Position numbers and translations under genes: made by a program
The notes under the pieces: model-generated
The model's database searches: none
What the model was told of the DNA's origin: nothing
What the model saw: only the letters and a program-made list of their open reading frames with translations
Assembly (NCBI GenBank): GCA_023078555.1
Contig: CM041199.1
Location: 1,858,601-1,922,600, forward strand
Direction of reading: 5' to 3'
Length of the DNA stretch: 64,000 nucleotides
Source of the DNA: Ulva prolifera
Taxonomy: Eukaryota > Chlorophyta > Ulvophyceae > Ulvales > Ulvaceae
Part shown: positions 35,901-47,599 of the stretch, one piece after another
Layout of the letters: the number at the start of each line of letters is the position of its first letter
How positions within the stretch are numbered: position 1 is the stretch's first letter

Positions 35901-36599
35901 CATGCTCCTCCCGCTGCATGCTGTCACTGCCATGCATGCACTGCAACAGATCCTCTGCCAGGAAACTTTTTTGACTGAACGCAGTGTCCGCTCTCTTCAG
36001 AGTTCTCAGGTATGGGTCGACTGGGGCTGCAGCCCAACAAGAACTGGCTGCAGCGGTCTACAGCACAGGCTGCAAATCAACAACCGAGGCATGCGGCCAT
36101 CGCATGCACAGATGCTCTCATGCGCAACATGGCTGCATGCATGCCTGCGTGGCCCTCAGCTGCTCCAGCACCACCAACAGGTCGCACCAGCCACTTGGAT
36201 GTGGTGGTGACTGGACCAGTGCATTGGAGCCGCCCTGGCTCAGCACCCCCCTCCCCACTGCGCACGCCGCGCGCACCACACTGATCCACCACCTTGCATT
36301 CAGCCTTCCCTTACCCCCACTCCACACGTCCGCGCAGCCCCACGCATAGTAGTGGGACGCCCGCAGAGGATAGACGCCCTCTTTGGTTCTGTACGGCGGC
36401 GGCGGCGGCGAAGTCATGCGCCAGGGCTCTGTAGCGGCAGGTGCCAGTTCGATTTGTGCCTCTGAAACGTTTCAGGGTTGCAGGCGCGGGCGGCAGCGTG
36501 GCGGCAGAGGGCAGCGGCGTCGAGCTCGAGGCGACCGGCTCTCTCGCCGACGCCGCATCGGCGGAGCGCAGCGTGGGCGCTGTGCCCGGCGGTGCGTAG
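32981..36599 (+). CDS. Armadillo-repeat protein, four exons
   Basis: Exons from 33092 (or the earlier in-frame Met at 32981) to 33341, then 33483-33765, 35499-35833 and 36484-36599, agree in phase at every join and give 327 residues (364 from the earlier Met). The helical repeats look like ARM repeats: SEALKALAVLTCHPGVREVL, HESAVTILGNLSACRAHAEA, and, across the third junction, QSRALALATNLFLSAPGFGL with AFADAGGVRAAAAL. That last repeat is rebuilt exactly by the splice, which is good evidence for the 1.73-kb intron. The Ala-rich third exon ends in an acidic low-complexity tail (GVELEATGSLADAASAE) closed by TAG. ARM proteins are scaffolds; the partner is unknown. Exons 1 and 2 have ordinary GC while exon 3 is extremely GC-rich. 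Confidence 0.72.
35862..35939. repeat. 38-bp tandem duplication in an intron
   Basis: Two units beginning GCATGCTCCTCCC at 35862 and 35900 differ at one base. They lie at the start of the last intron of the armadillo gene and are full of TGCATG. Confidence 0.9.
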
Positions 36600-38735
36600 C
36601 GGCACCCCATAAACCACCGCGGCGGCAGCGAGGCGGCCCCAGGCCTCTCTGCGCCGCTGGACGGCGAGGCCGGCGATGGATGGCGACGGGGGGATGTGTG
36701 CTGGAGTGGATCAGTGGCGGGGCTGGAGGCATGATGGGCGCAGCCGAGTTGGAATGCTGCGATGCTACTCAGGGATGTGAGGAACACGACATGGGGTGAG
36801 CGGCTGACGTGAGTATTGTGTGGCCATTGGCTGATTGAGCGCCTGTGCTGCGCGAAACACTGCAGCTGACATCTGGAGGTGGACATCAGCAGCGTACGGG
36901 TTGCGGGCGCCGCCAGTTGCGAATCTTTCGGCTCCAGGACCTCCGTGTTGCGGCGGTGTGATGCGACGTCCGCAGCTTCACGTGGCGGGGTGTTCAAATG
37001 GAGGAGCGCCAGGAGTCGCAGTTCCTGAGCTGGAAACTCCACATGCACTGTGTGAACCCTGAGGGCCGGACTGGGCAGGCAGGCGCATCGGGATGCTGCT
37101 GGAACGCTAGCCACACGCAGTCCGTGTAACCACGCAGGAGCACACGCCATGGCCACTGCCAGAGCAGGCAGGTAGGCCGATGGTCCATTGAAAGGGGGAA
37201 TGGTCGGCGTTACGTCGTGGTTGACATGGACACGAGCTGAAGCGGCAGCAGCAGGACTCAGGCCATGGGTTCACGCCTGTTCCGGAAGACATGAAGAGTA
37301 CATGGGTTCCCCAAGCAGATACATGCATGCATGTACTAGTGCACACAATTCGCCAACACGGATGTGCGCTTGTGGAGCGTCACGGCGCCAGCTGGCTTTG
37401 TTGGATGCCCTGCTGCAGTTGCAGTCAGGGACCAGGCTGCTCGCTGGTTTTGCCGGTTGCAGTGTCTGCAGACGGAGTTTGTGAGGGCGATGTGCTGAAG
37501 GTGACACCACTGCAGAGTATACACCACCTTCATTCAGGCATGGCAGCAGGTTCGACAGTGAGGCTGGCGCCCGACTCCTCATGAGACACCCAAGCGCCCC
37601 TCCGCAGATCACACATGTTGTGTTAGCGAGGAATGTGAGGGCCTGAACCGATCCACCTAAAGAGTGCTGTCCTGGCGGTTAGCCATAATGTGATCAGGCA
37701 TGAACTGATCAGGAGTCCGGATGGGGGGCATTTAATAATCACAACATCAACGCTTAGTGTCATGGCGAAACTGGTGACTCCAGATTCCTGGCATACTCAA
37801 GCTGGGCTTCAGTCATCCCTGTGCATCACTTGTGTGTCGCGAGCAGTGTCTACATCCAGCGATCGAGCCACACGTGCGGCACCTTCCGGGCCCTCAACAG
37901 CCGAGACTGTCCACTCCAGGCACACTTGCACTGTGAGTATGCTGAGGCGACCGGGCGCGTGCGCATGATTGGCGCTTCACAGATCAGTATCATTCAGGCA
38001 GAAGTCCCACACCGACTCCATGTCGCCGGAGCACATGGTGCGCAGCAGCAATGAGCCACAGCACACAGCAGCAGCGACGCGCAGGCCCGGCGCACCACAC
38101 GCGCTCCCTGCCGAGACAGCCCCTTTAACATGCGCCCGAAAGCGGGCTGTGCGTTGCCCTAGACGAGTGCCACTCAATAGGTGGCAACAACGAACATCAT
38201 GCATTTCTCCATACAATCTTTACGCATTTCTTCATTAGACACTCCCGGCGACGCCGGCAAGAGTGACCCTTCAACCACACCACTCATCCTGGGGGATGCA
38301 GAGCGCTGTGCACCAACCCTCCAGCCACACAGAACAGCAGCACAGAAACAGCGCCCTGCGAGTCAGGCTCGAAGGGGATGCTGCAGGGTGCCCGCCCCAT
38401 TCACCTCCATGGGAGCTCCCGCGGGAACAAATCGCGTCGGCGACTGCGCTGCAGCCAACTCCCGGTTCTCCTCACGATGCCCACAGTGTCCACCAGCGCT
38501 GCCACTCGACACCGAGCGTGGCTGGTGTTGCGGCGTATGAACCCCTCCACCCCCCGCCACTCTGCGCACACACATGGCCCACGGCGGCGGCAGAGTCGCT
38601 CCCTCAGGCCTCCGTCTCCAGGAGATCCTGCGCACTGCGGCCCCGCAGGACCCACCCGTGGGGGCCGGCAATCTCAAGCCTCCACCTTAGACGAACTTAC
38701 AGGAGCGTCCCCCCCCCGCCCCCGAGCGAGCGGCC
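36600..38735. other. No gene recognised
   Basis: The stretch lies between the stop codons of two convergent genes (armadillo +, SMYD-like -). Long GC-rich minus frames over 36.3-36.7 kb are shadows of the armadillo gene's last exon and of neighbouring GC-rich sequence. No motif was seen. Confidence 0.45.
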
Positions 38736-41672
38736 TCAGCCGGCCGCGGCCTGCTCGCTGCGCATGAGCGCCTCGACCTCTGCAAGGAACTGCGCCTCCG
38801 AGCGCGCGCCGCCGCAGACGTTGCAGCGCAGCGTCGCGCCGTCGCCGTCGCCGCCGGGCACCATCGTGCCGCCGCAGTCGCCGGCCGGGCAGATGTACTT
38901 CATCAGGAAGAGCTCGCAGTACTGCGTCTCGAGGCGCAGAGCCTTGAGCTGCTCCGACGTCGCGCGGCCGGCCACCGAGTCCGGGGCCGCCGTCACCGCA
39001 GCTTGCCGCTCCTCATTCTGCACCGCAGCACCCCCTCCAGCACCAGCCGCGTATGTCTGTGTGACTGTATGCATGCACGATGACATAGCCTTCGCCATTG
39101 GGACGTTTGCGAATCTGGACTCACATGGCAGATCTGGGTATGGGCGGTGTAGAGCAGCATGCCACGTTGTATTATGACCGTGCAACAAGCCGATCACAGT
39201 TGTCCCAGGATCTCCTGCGATTGCGGAATGTGCCTGCAGCACTCTAGTGCGGATGGGTCGCGGAAGTGGTGTGCACATGATTGCACCCACATGCTCAGTG
39301 CACCCTGTCGGCATGGCGTGCCTACCCCAAGAGTCCAGAGACGGCAGCCACGATGCACAGCCGATGGAACACCGCACGGCCGCAAGTGCGGCGCGCGTCT
39401 GCAAGCAGGGAGCGGCGGCGGGGCGGCGCAGCGGCGGCGGCGCACCTGGCAGCGCATGCAGGTGCAGCAGAAGCCGTAGACGTCGCGGCAGCGGGCGCGG
39501 CGCTCCCGCAGCTCGAGGGCCATCGGGAAGTAGCTGATGCAGATCTGCTCGCCGGCGGGGATGCCGTGCAGCGGGCGCACGCGCATGTACGTGCTGCTCG
39601 TGCTGCCGTCGTCGGGGTCGTCGACGCGCGCCGCGTTCGGCAGGCAGTCGTGGTTGACGCAGGAGGAGTACTGGTACAGCGCGGAGCCGCGGATGCGGCG
39701 GCCGCCCTGCGCGGCAGGTGCCTGCTGAGTTTCACTGAATCGCAGTCAAGGTTCCCTGATGTCAGGATGGGTGAGGCGAAGTGAAGTAAACCATGGAGTG
39801 GCGTAGCCGCATCCTGTTGGGACAATCACAACTCCGATGATGGGGACCTCACATGCCAATAGATTGAACACACGCTACCCACGAGGGTGTCGTGTCACTC
39901 ATAGATTCAGGGCTCCCATGGATGTGGCTATGTGATCATGCGTACGTATACACAGGTGGCCGAAGTATGCATGGGCGTAGTGCGGAGTCGGTCAGAGACG
40001 GGTTTGGCAACGCGGACGGGGGCGTGAAGGGACGCCACACGTTTGCGGCTCGCACACAGCACGCGCCTCGGAGGTTGTGTGATGCAAGGGAGAGGTGACG
40101 TGGGCGGGGGGACAGTGGCAGGACATCTCCAGTAGTGGGGAAAGCACTGAAAACGAGGGATTGAAATGCCGGAGACGCCTGTCGGCCAGGAACCCATGTG
40201 TTACAAGGACAAATGTGACATATGTATTACAACGACAAATTTGGAGAGGCCAGTAGCACCGCCAGGGCAACACGTAACGCACACCACACCGCCAGGATCG
40301 TGTGTGTGGCTGCACTGGTAGGTGGTGTGTTTGTAAGGATCCAAGCAAGCATGGTCGTACATGGTGTGCACTGCAGCCGTTTTCGGGGATTTTTGTATGC
40401 GTTGACAATGGATATCCGTCAAAGCGGTGAAGGAACAACGTTGCAGAGCGGGCTGCGTGCCATACATGTGAATAGCGTTGGCCTGGAAGGCTGTGGGACC
40501 GGCAGATCCTACGAAAAGTGCTGTCTCTGCTAAGAGGAGCCAAACTTGCCGGGCCCACAGTATGGCAAGCAATGCTGCATGCTGATGCAAGTACACGGTC
40601 TGGACGGCATGTGGATGCCTACCATGGTCATGTGGGCAACGACCAGTAAATGTGAATGACAGCTACATGTGAACGAGATCAAGCTGAGCTGTGGAGGCCA
40701 CAGAGGCATCGAGACAGGGAGGATGTGCCTGATCATAGCCAAAACAGGTGTGGGCAGTTCAGCGTTGTGAATCGACTGGAGGTTGTGACCTGCACCAGCC
40801 GATTACCATGCCCGACGCAGCTGATAATTCTCATATATCGTCTGAGAAAAATCGTGGATGCAGTGACGTGACGTTTATGGTGGGGACTTGCTGCATGTGG
40901 AAGTCGGGTGCAAAACACACCTCTTCATCCGTCGGTGCCATGATGCCGAAGCTATTGCAGGCTTCTCTTCGCAGAAGGTAGGAAACGTCTTCAAGTGATA
41001 TGTCTGGGCTGCAGACCTGCTGGATCACTTTCCACACCGTTCCCAGGTCCGGCATCAATGACTGGGGGAGTGCTTGAAGAGCCAGTAGACGCTCCCACTT
41101 GCGAGCGGCTCCGTGATTATGCTGTGATGCATCTCGCAGTGCCAATGCGTGTAACAAGAACCGAACATGATTGCGATCATCTGGCGTCAGAGAGTCCCAA
41201 GGCACTTTGAATAGCCTCCTTCTCAACGCCAGGCTGGCACTGCCCTCGATGTGCTCCGCATGTACCTGACAGGAATGCGAACAAAAACAAGCTTGACGAG
41301 TCTCGCCGCAGCATAGATTTCCTGCGCGTGGCACCTCACGGATGTGCACTTGCCATCATGCACTCGGGACGTTCGAATTGAACGCCAAAGACAGAGCAGA
41401 TACATGCAATCGCATCGCAGATCTGAATATTCAAGCACAATGTCTACATATACATTGGCGTTGTGCCCTGATCAATACAGGCAAGGCTTTCGATACATAC
41501 CGGGTGCGGGAAGCGTTCTGAGGCATTGTGCGCAAAATTCAGAGACAGCTTCATGCTCGATCCACATCAAAATAGGAGCTTCTGATATTATCAGCTCGCC
41601 AGGCTTGAGGTCTCGACAAGCCTCAAGGCATCGCCCGAGACCTTCTCTCTGTACGACCGTGCACGCTTGCAT
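38736..41672 (-). CDS. SMYD-type SET/MYND lysine methyltransferase
   Basis: Protein-lysine methyltransferase of the SMYD kind, with a MYND zinc finger set into a SET domain. Exons 41672-41501, 41321-40921, 39721-39446 and 39017-38736 join in phase to 376 residues. The start gives GLGRCLEACRDLKPGELIIS, the opening SET strand. MYND cysteines follow: FCAQCLRTL (Cys47, Cys50), then GNLCCGETRQACFCSHSCQ across the splice. Next come LLRREACNSFGI, the substrate-channel motif CVNHDCLPNA (about 212-221) and GEQICISYF (about 248-256). The post-SET GFCCTCMRCQ supplies cysteines, and a C-terminal CPAGDCGGTM..RCNVCGG forms a zinc-like pair. All expected parts are present, so activity is plausible. The targets (histone or other protein) cannot be told. 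Intron 2 is 1.2 kb, and exons 3-4 are far richer in GC than exons 1-2. Confidence 0.88.
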
Positions 41673-41824
41673 CTCAGTCGAGTCGCTGTGGGCGATCTTA
41701 CCATGACATGGCCAGCTGTAGCAGATACAGCATGCACTTCTTCATCTTGGAGATACCTCTCGTCGGACCGAGAAGCGTCCAGACGCCATTCAATGGCATT
41801 CCCATTTGGGGCCCGCCAGCTAGA

Positions 41825-42826
41825 TTACGCCTGTGGCCATTCAAGCCATCGCCAGTCACGTCTGACAGCGATGTTCCACGATGAGCAGTCACTATCATAA
41901 ACATCGAAACGAATATTGATCATCAGCGCGATGATGTTCAGTGCGGAATCTGTGCTACGCTGCTGGCAGAGCACCACAAAGTAAGGCCCAGAGTTGGCAT
42001 CAGTGTCACCTGCAGTGAACAGCTCAGACGTACCAACTAGAACATAGCTGCCGCAACGAAAGGACGTGGGAGAGTCTGCACCATCCCCAATCACGCCATC
42101 TGTCCGTACGGCATCCCTGGCGACAATGTGTTCAAGCGCCTGCAGCCTGCGCATCGGCCAAACAACTGCGCAAGCGCATTTCTGCGATCATGGGGTCAAA
42201 CTCCCAGGGCAGAACCACGTGCACTGAAGCTCTCTGGCAGTGTTCTGACAACCTCGGTCGAACTTGCTCCGCTTCGGTACACATGGCCGGAAACGGTGCT
42301 CTTCCCTCATCTCCATGTCAGTGTTTCAAATTAACGCAAGCCCCAGCGTCCCGCACGCACGAGCTGTCTGTACCGCTGGAAATGTACTGATATGGATTTC
42401 AGAGCTTGTTTATCTTCTTCAGAATGGGGACGGTCAAAGTCTCTGCGGCCAGTACATGCCTGCAGTACTGCGCAGCCATTGCTTGTGACCTGCAAGCACA
42501 GAACCGGGTTCTCAGAGCCAGCGATGAAGCGATGTAAGCCATAGCCATATGTGGATGTTTCCATCGCCACTACGTCGAGGGTTTGTGGTCATGCTTCGTT
42601 CTGCACTGCATGCGTTCTGCAATGCTGCAAAGCAGAAGTATTGCAAGCTCTCAGCTACATCGGGACGGTCACAAGAAAGGCGGCGTTCCTGCAGCGGCGA
42701 TGCTCTTCTTGTGTTAGTGTGCAATGAGCAGCTATGCATAGTTTTCCTTTCTGCCTGGAACCTTTCGATTGGCTCAGTCACCCCTTCAATCCCGGTCCCG
42801 GCGTTCTCGACGATTAATAAGCACAT
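41825..42826 (-). CDS. Possible multi-exon gene, faint GAF-like segment
   Basis: Several minus-strand pieces have a coding look: MCLLIVENAGTGIEGV (42826 downward), a piece after a TTGCAG acceptor near 42492 reading VTSNGCAVLQACTGRRDFD and then PHSEEDKQALKSISVHF, and MRRLQALEHIVARDAV at 42154. The middle piece recalls the end of a GAF domain, where a Phe..EED..L pattern is common. Phases of the joins could not be settled. The SMYD-like gene starts 150 bp further along on the same strand. The function is unknown and the call may be wrong. Confidence 0.3.
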
Positions 42827-43706
42827 GGCTGAGTAAAGCCACGTTCATCTGACCTTACATACCGAGCTGCATGGTGGTGGTGCTACCTACCTGTGCTTTC
42901 CAGTGCTTCATCTGTCCTAGAGCTACTCTTGAGATTTCCTGTACTTGACAGAGCTACAAGCCGGCATCGTCTCCTCCAGTGAGGATTTAGCATTGGCACA
43001 GTGTGAGGTCGGCCGCAGATCGGCTGTACATGTGTTCGACCTCCAATGCTATGGCGTGATATAGGTCAATGTACTGTGTACCTCACTGCCACCACGGTCT
43101 CTGTGACGTCAATGTATACTCTACTCTACACATAGAAGCATGTGACACAGCTAGAGTCCAATACACGATAGATGCGTGGCACGCCGAGGTCGCCGCAGCT
43201 ACTTGCCACTGTAATTTTCATCCCTAAGTATTGCAATTGCACCATCAGAGTAGGCGCAGGGAAAGTGACAGTTGCCATGAGAGAACACTGGTTGGTGTGC
43301 GCCTGAATAGTCTGGTATGGATATCGATCAGATCAAAGGGCGGCGCATCGGACACAGTCCTTGGATCTGCTGTGTCGCTTTGGTGTTGGTATTCAATTTG
43401 ACTGATGCGTGTCTAGCCTGTGATATGCTGTGTGTTGCTCCACAGTGCCATCTGCTGTGCTGCGGTCACCCGGCTGGTTCACCCCCCTAGGGCTCTTCCG
43501 CTCAGCTACGGTCCAGGCAGCGCTGGAGATCAACAGCGTTACAAGGAACGAGCCCGGGCGGCAGTTCCGAAACTGAATAGCGCAGAATCAGCATGGGCTC
43601 GTCTGGCCTGCGCCACTGAAAGGCGCCAGAATTTTACACTTCGTTGCAGTCCAGTGATGAGGCTGCTATGCCTCTGGATCCTTGTACGTATACGTCGCAA
43701 CGTGCA

Positions 43707-43747
43707 AGGATCGAGTGGTATAGCGGTCATATCAAGGGATTGCCACA
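43707..43747. mobile_element. Palindromic MITE-like element, diverged copy
   Basis: The sequence matches the 59415-59457 element (GAGTGGTATAGCGG, ATATCA, GGATTGCCAC). The left arm has decayed, so the two ends no longer pair fully. Confidence 0.55.
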
Positions 43748-44100
43748 CACACTTCAGACTGGGCAGGCGAGATTTCCATGCGTCTGGATCTGGTTGTATC
43801 ACTGCGGCCGGCACTGGGGGTGATGCCGGTGGCGCTCCCGCGGGTGTTGTCGCCATCCAGGTGCACCGCATCGAATGCTTTGTCCCTTGTCTTTGGCCCA
43901 GGCCAGGCCTCTGCCGCTGGAAGGCAGAGGCCCCGATCCGGTGCCTGGCGCTTGGCCATGATTGCTTCAGTTGGCTATGCGTGTTTCAGCTGCCCCTGCG
44001 CCATTCTGGTTGCGTACGGGACTGCACAGAAGGAGTGTCGCCGCATGTTGGGGGCTGGAAGCCGTAACATGCCGAGCCCCGGCAGATACTGCCAGCATAC

Positions 44101-44186
44101 TGTAAAGTAAAGTAAAGTAAATCTGAATGTACTGAGCCGTGTCCTATTGGACATTGCCAACTCCGAGTTAACGGGTTTAACCACAT
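44101..44186 (-). mobile_element. SINE-like (TTTAC)n-tail element
   Basis: This is the longest copy. On the minus strand it runs GGTTAAACCCGTTAACTCGG, GGCAATGTCCAATAGGACAC, GGCTCAGTACATTCAG and then a GATTTAC end with three more TTTAC units. Its 5' part agrees with the array insertion at 4634-4728. Confidence 0.65.
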
Positions 44187-45168
44187 ATGCCGAACTGTTT
44201 GCGAGCTAGGGCCTTTCCTTGTAACGTGGAGCGCACCCTCCACTGAACACCCAGGGCGAGTCACCAGGACGTACTCCATTGTGAATAGATGAATGTTTTA
44301 CTGTATCGCACCGGTACTGATACCGGTGCTGATGTCGCTGCTGAACATGCATGGAAGCTCACCTGCAGCATCGCCTTGTGCTGGTGTAGCGTTGCTTGAC
44401 ATGCGTCCATGCGGATGTGTGCCTGACGTAGCTTGAGACGTTGTGCCACGTGTACACACAGTGTGGACGCCGCGGCTGGGTCGGTAGGCAGGCTTGCGTT
44501 GTGTCTGCTTGTGCCGGTCTACTCTTCCGGCATATGTGCTTGAGAGCTCTCAGGCCGTTTGTCTTGATGCGCGTACACCTGGGCTGCAAACTTTCAGCAC
44601 GCACTGCTCTGTTAAAACTAGTACCGTGATCCGCTGCATCGTGCGATCGTGACCACAGGGGACCCCGGGGGGGGAGGCGGCCGGCTCTTGGCCACGGAGG
44701 TACCGGTGCACTGATTCCAAGACGCCCCCCTGATGCGATGGTGCATGCGGTCAGAAAAATGCTATTGGGGCCATTTAAAAAAAACCTCAGTCTAAGTACT
44801 ATCAAAGGTGGGCAGGCGCTAAACAAGCTGCGCACCAGCAAGCACAGACTGCATGTGCATGTATGCATGCGAGTGCGACGCCCAGAACGACAAGCATGTG
44901 CAATGCACGAGGGCAGGTCTGGATGGCCTGGTGAAATAGAGCGTGCTTTGCTGAGTCTCACGTTACTCGCACGAGTCCATATGATGCAGTGAGAGGGAGT
45001 GCATGGCCTGTTTACTGCGCTGGTAACACTCACATCCGAGCTGCCTGTGGCTGCTGCGCTTGCCAGAGTTTACTTCCCACACATCCGAGTGGTGCTGCAG
45101 TAATTTCTGAACGCTGTCGCGGTGGCAGCGAGAGGCCGGCGTCCGCACCACTACCTGACAGGTACAGA

Positions 45169-46521
45169 GTCCCGTACCGGCGGGAGTTTGTTACAAGGAC
45201 AAAGGCAGCAAGTCGGGCAGCACCGCGAAAGGAGCAAGCAGACGAAGCAAACACCAAGACACCCACGAACAGCTCACCCATCACCGGCGTAGCAAGCGAC
45301 ACAGACCCGCAGACCGCCAAGCACACACCCACACACCAGCACACACACGCACAGACCCACACACCCACAAACCCAAACCCACACACGCGCACGCACAAAC
45401 CCCACGGCCGACACACAACATCACAACCACCAGCACCACAACGCCCGCCGCCGCACGACAGGGCCAAACCCAACACACTGCTGCCTGAGGCCGCCCATCA
45501 TGGCCGCCCGATTGCCGGGGGCCGCCCTGGCCCCAAGACCCACCCCCACCCCACCAAGCCACAGCATACCACGCCAGCCCGGCACACCGCCGCGCAGCCC
45601 CGCCGGCTCACGCCGCACCGCACCTAGGACACTGCATCGCCCAAGCCGTTCCGCAGTCCCCGCACATGCCAACGAAGGCATCCCGCACACCCATCGGACC
45701 CGGCCCAGCTGGAGTCAGAGGCCACAGGCCGGTGGCGTCAAGCGGACGGGGCGCCCAAGGGGCACCCCACCGCTCAGGCCGGATGGCCTGTAAGCGGCGA
45801 GAGGTCATCAGATGGGACTGTGAGTCCCGCCAAAACTGCCTTGCCCGCGTGACGTGCCATCAGCGGAGCTGCGGCGCGCACCTGGCGCGCCACTGCACGA
45901 CAGAGCGTCGTCGAGAGATCGCGCATTGCGTTCTCCAGGAAACGCCGCCGAGAGGCCGCGCCAGACCCTGCAGCCACATCAGCAAGCCTGTTGAGGAATG
46001 CAAAGGCGGCCGGGCCAACACGGCCGTACGTCTCACGCGTCAGCGGGACCAGCGTGAACGCGCCCGCGCCGGCCCGGCCGTACTTTTCGCGTTTGCGTCG
46101 GTCGGCGGCCTCTGCCGAGGCACCGTCGCGGAGCGCCGCGGCGCTGACGTTCGAGGAAGCCAGCGGGTGGGTGACGCACACGTCGCCGATGACCGGCGCG
46201 CCCGGGAAGAACGCGAGGATGTCGCCCCGCTGTGCGGGTCTGCGGGACCGGGGCACTGCCTGCGACGGGGCAGCTGGTGCTTGGACCGACTGCCGCGGTG
46301 CTTGCGGCACCGCCTGCGCGGTGTGGGGGGCGGCCGCACCAGCGGGGGCTTCGGCACCGGTCGCCGTCGTGGCAGCACAGGAGGACGCAAGGACAGCCGC
46401 GTACGTGAGGGAAGAGGGTGCCTGGGCGCCATGGGAGAGAGCGGGCGCGACCGGCGGGGGCGGGGGAGGTTGCGAGGTGGTCGGCCGTGGGGGACGGCGT
46501 CCCGTACCGGCGGGAGTTTGT
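45169..46521 (-). mobile_element. 5'-truncated LINE (non-LTR retrotransposon) with 23-bp target-site duplication
   Basis: Identical 23-base direct repeats starting GTCCCGTACCGG occupy 45169-45191 and 46499-46521 and bracket about 1.3 kb. On the minus strand the frame 46529-45774 carries GDVCVTHPLAS, KREKYGRAGAGAFTLVPLT, ETYGRVGPAAFAFLNRLA and RRFLENAMRDLSTTL. To my knowledge this is the usual C-terminal region after the reverse transcriptase in algal LINE polyproteins. A CGDC..CPRC pair follows in another frame near 45640. The rest towards 45192 is CA-rich 3' sequence ending CCTTTGTCCTTGTA on the minus strand. The reverse transcriptase core is absent, so this is a dead 5'-truncated copy. The perfect duplication suggests a fairly young insertion. 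Confidence 0.7.
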
Positions 46522-47580
46522 GGAGACACAGGCCTGTGGGTGGCCTGTGGTCTGTAGAAGTTGCAGCGTCAGACCAGCTGATTTGAGTGGTGGGGTTGAT
46601 TGTGGTCTCAGTAGGGCTGGCCAGCACGGGGCCCTCAGCGCTGCACTAAGGCAGGGACTCAGACACTAGCCAGGTGTGCTCACGCTTGCCGAAAAATTGT
46701 GATTTTTTTGTGGATGCAACACATTCCGGCTGTGTTTGGTTCGGGCTTGTTTGCTGTGCGTTTGGGCTGGTGTGGTGTGGGCTGGCCTGCTGGATTCAGG
46801 TTATGCAAAGGCCCCATTATTTTTCATGGCACCGCATGGTGTGGTACGATGATACATCATGCATTGGCCACCGCCCGGATTCCGGCCGCATGCCCCCAGG
46901 CCGTCAGCATGCAGGCATGACGGGCGTGTACGTGCATCTGACGCGTCATGCCGTGCGTTGACAGTTTCACAGGCCGTACATGTGCACCGCGGCCGAATTC
47001 GGTCATCTCGTCACCGTCTCGTCACGACGGCCTCGAGGCCGTGTACATGTGTTACAGAGACAGCGCCAGAGAGGCAGGTAGCACCGCAGGGCACACAGAA
47101 GATCTGTGAGTCGACTCACACGCGAGGCCATGTGCGATGCCGATGGTTCGAGCATCTCACGCGCGGTCACGGCCTCGCGAGGTCGCACCGCCTGCAGGTG
47201 ACGCGTCATGAGTCATGCCTCATCATGGGGCCCATGGGGCAGCCGGCAGCGGCTTCCCGGTCGGCAGTTTCGCGGCGGTGTTCGTCTCGGCGCACGGCAC
47301 CCTGTGCACAACGTCGGCCACTAGTTTCGACACCGGCTACTTGCTTGCAGCATGCTCGTTCATGCTGTCGTAGGCAACGCGTGGGCAACGTCGCCGAACC
47401 GCTGGACAGACGTCTGATCGCCGCCCGCCAACCCCATGCAACTTTCTGTTTACAGAAGAGTTTACACTCTGCCAAGAGCGTGTTGTAGTCACTATAGCTG
47501 GATACTGATGGCGTGACGCAGTGCGGAGCAGAGCGGGGGCCGTTCCATCGAGCTGGTACGGTCCATCTGTACCGTTCTGT

Positions 47581-47599
47581 CCCGTTCACTCTTTTGTAA
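47581..47599 (+). mobile_element. LINE 3'-tail fragment
   Basis: CCCGTTCACTCTTTTGTAA is the shared terminal motif of a dispersed retroelement tail. Upstream sequence is unlike the other copies, so only the tail is kept. Confidence 0.45.

Larger units (their letters stand above)
42827..45168. other. Repeat-bearing stretch without a recognised gene
   Basis: The 215-codon plus frame at 43420-44067 includes a palindromic repeat copy and has no motif, so I do not call it. The stretch also contains a SINE-like copy at 44101-44186. Confidence 0.45.

Noticed and set aside
36311-37156. Minus-strand frame of 281 codons
   Set aside because: It overlaps the last exon of the armadillo gene on the other strand, where phase and stop agree better.
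43420-44067. Plus-strand frame of 215 codons
   Set aside because: It contains a palindromic repeat copy, is Cys-rich without a zinc-binding pattern, and has no splice or family support.
44634-45168. Possible retroelement long terminal repeats around the 45-kb element
   Set aside because: The direct repeats are only 23 bp, which suits a target-site duplication. No long repeats flank the element.
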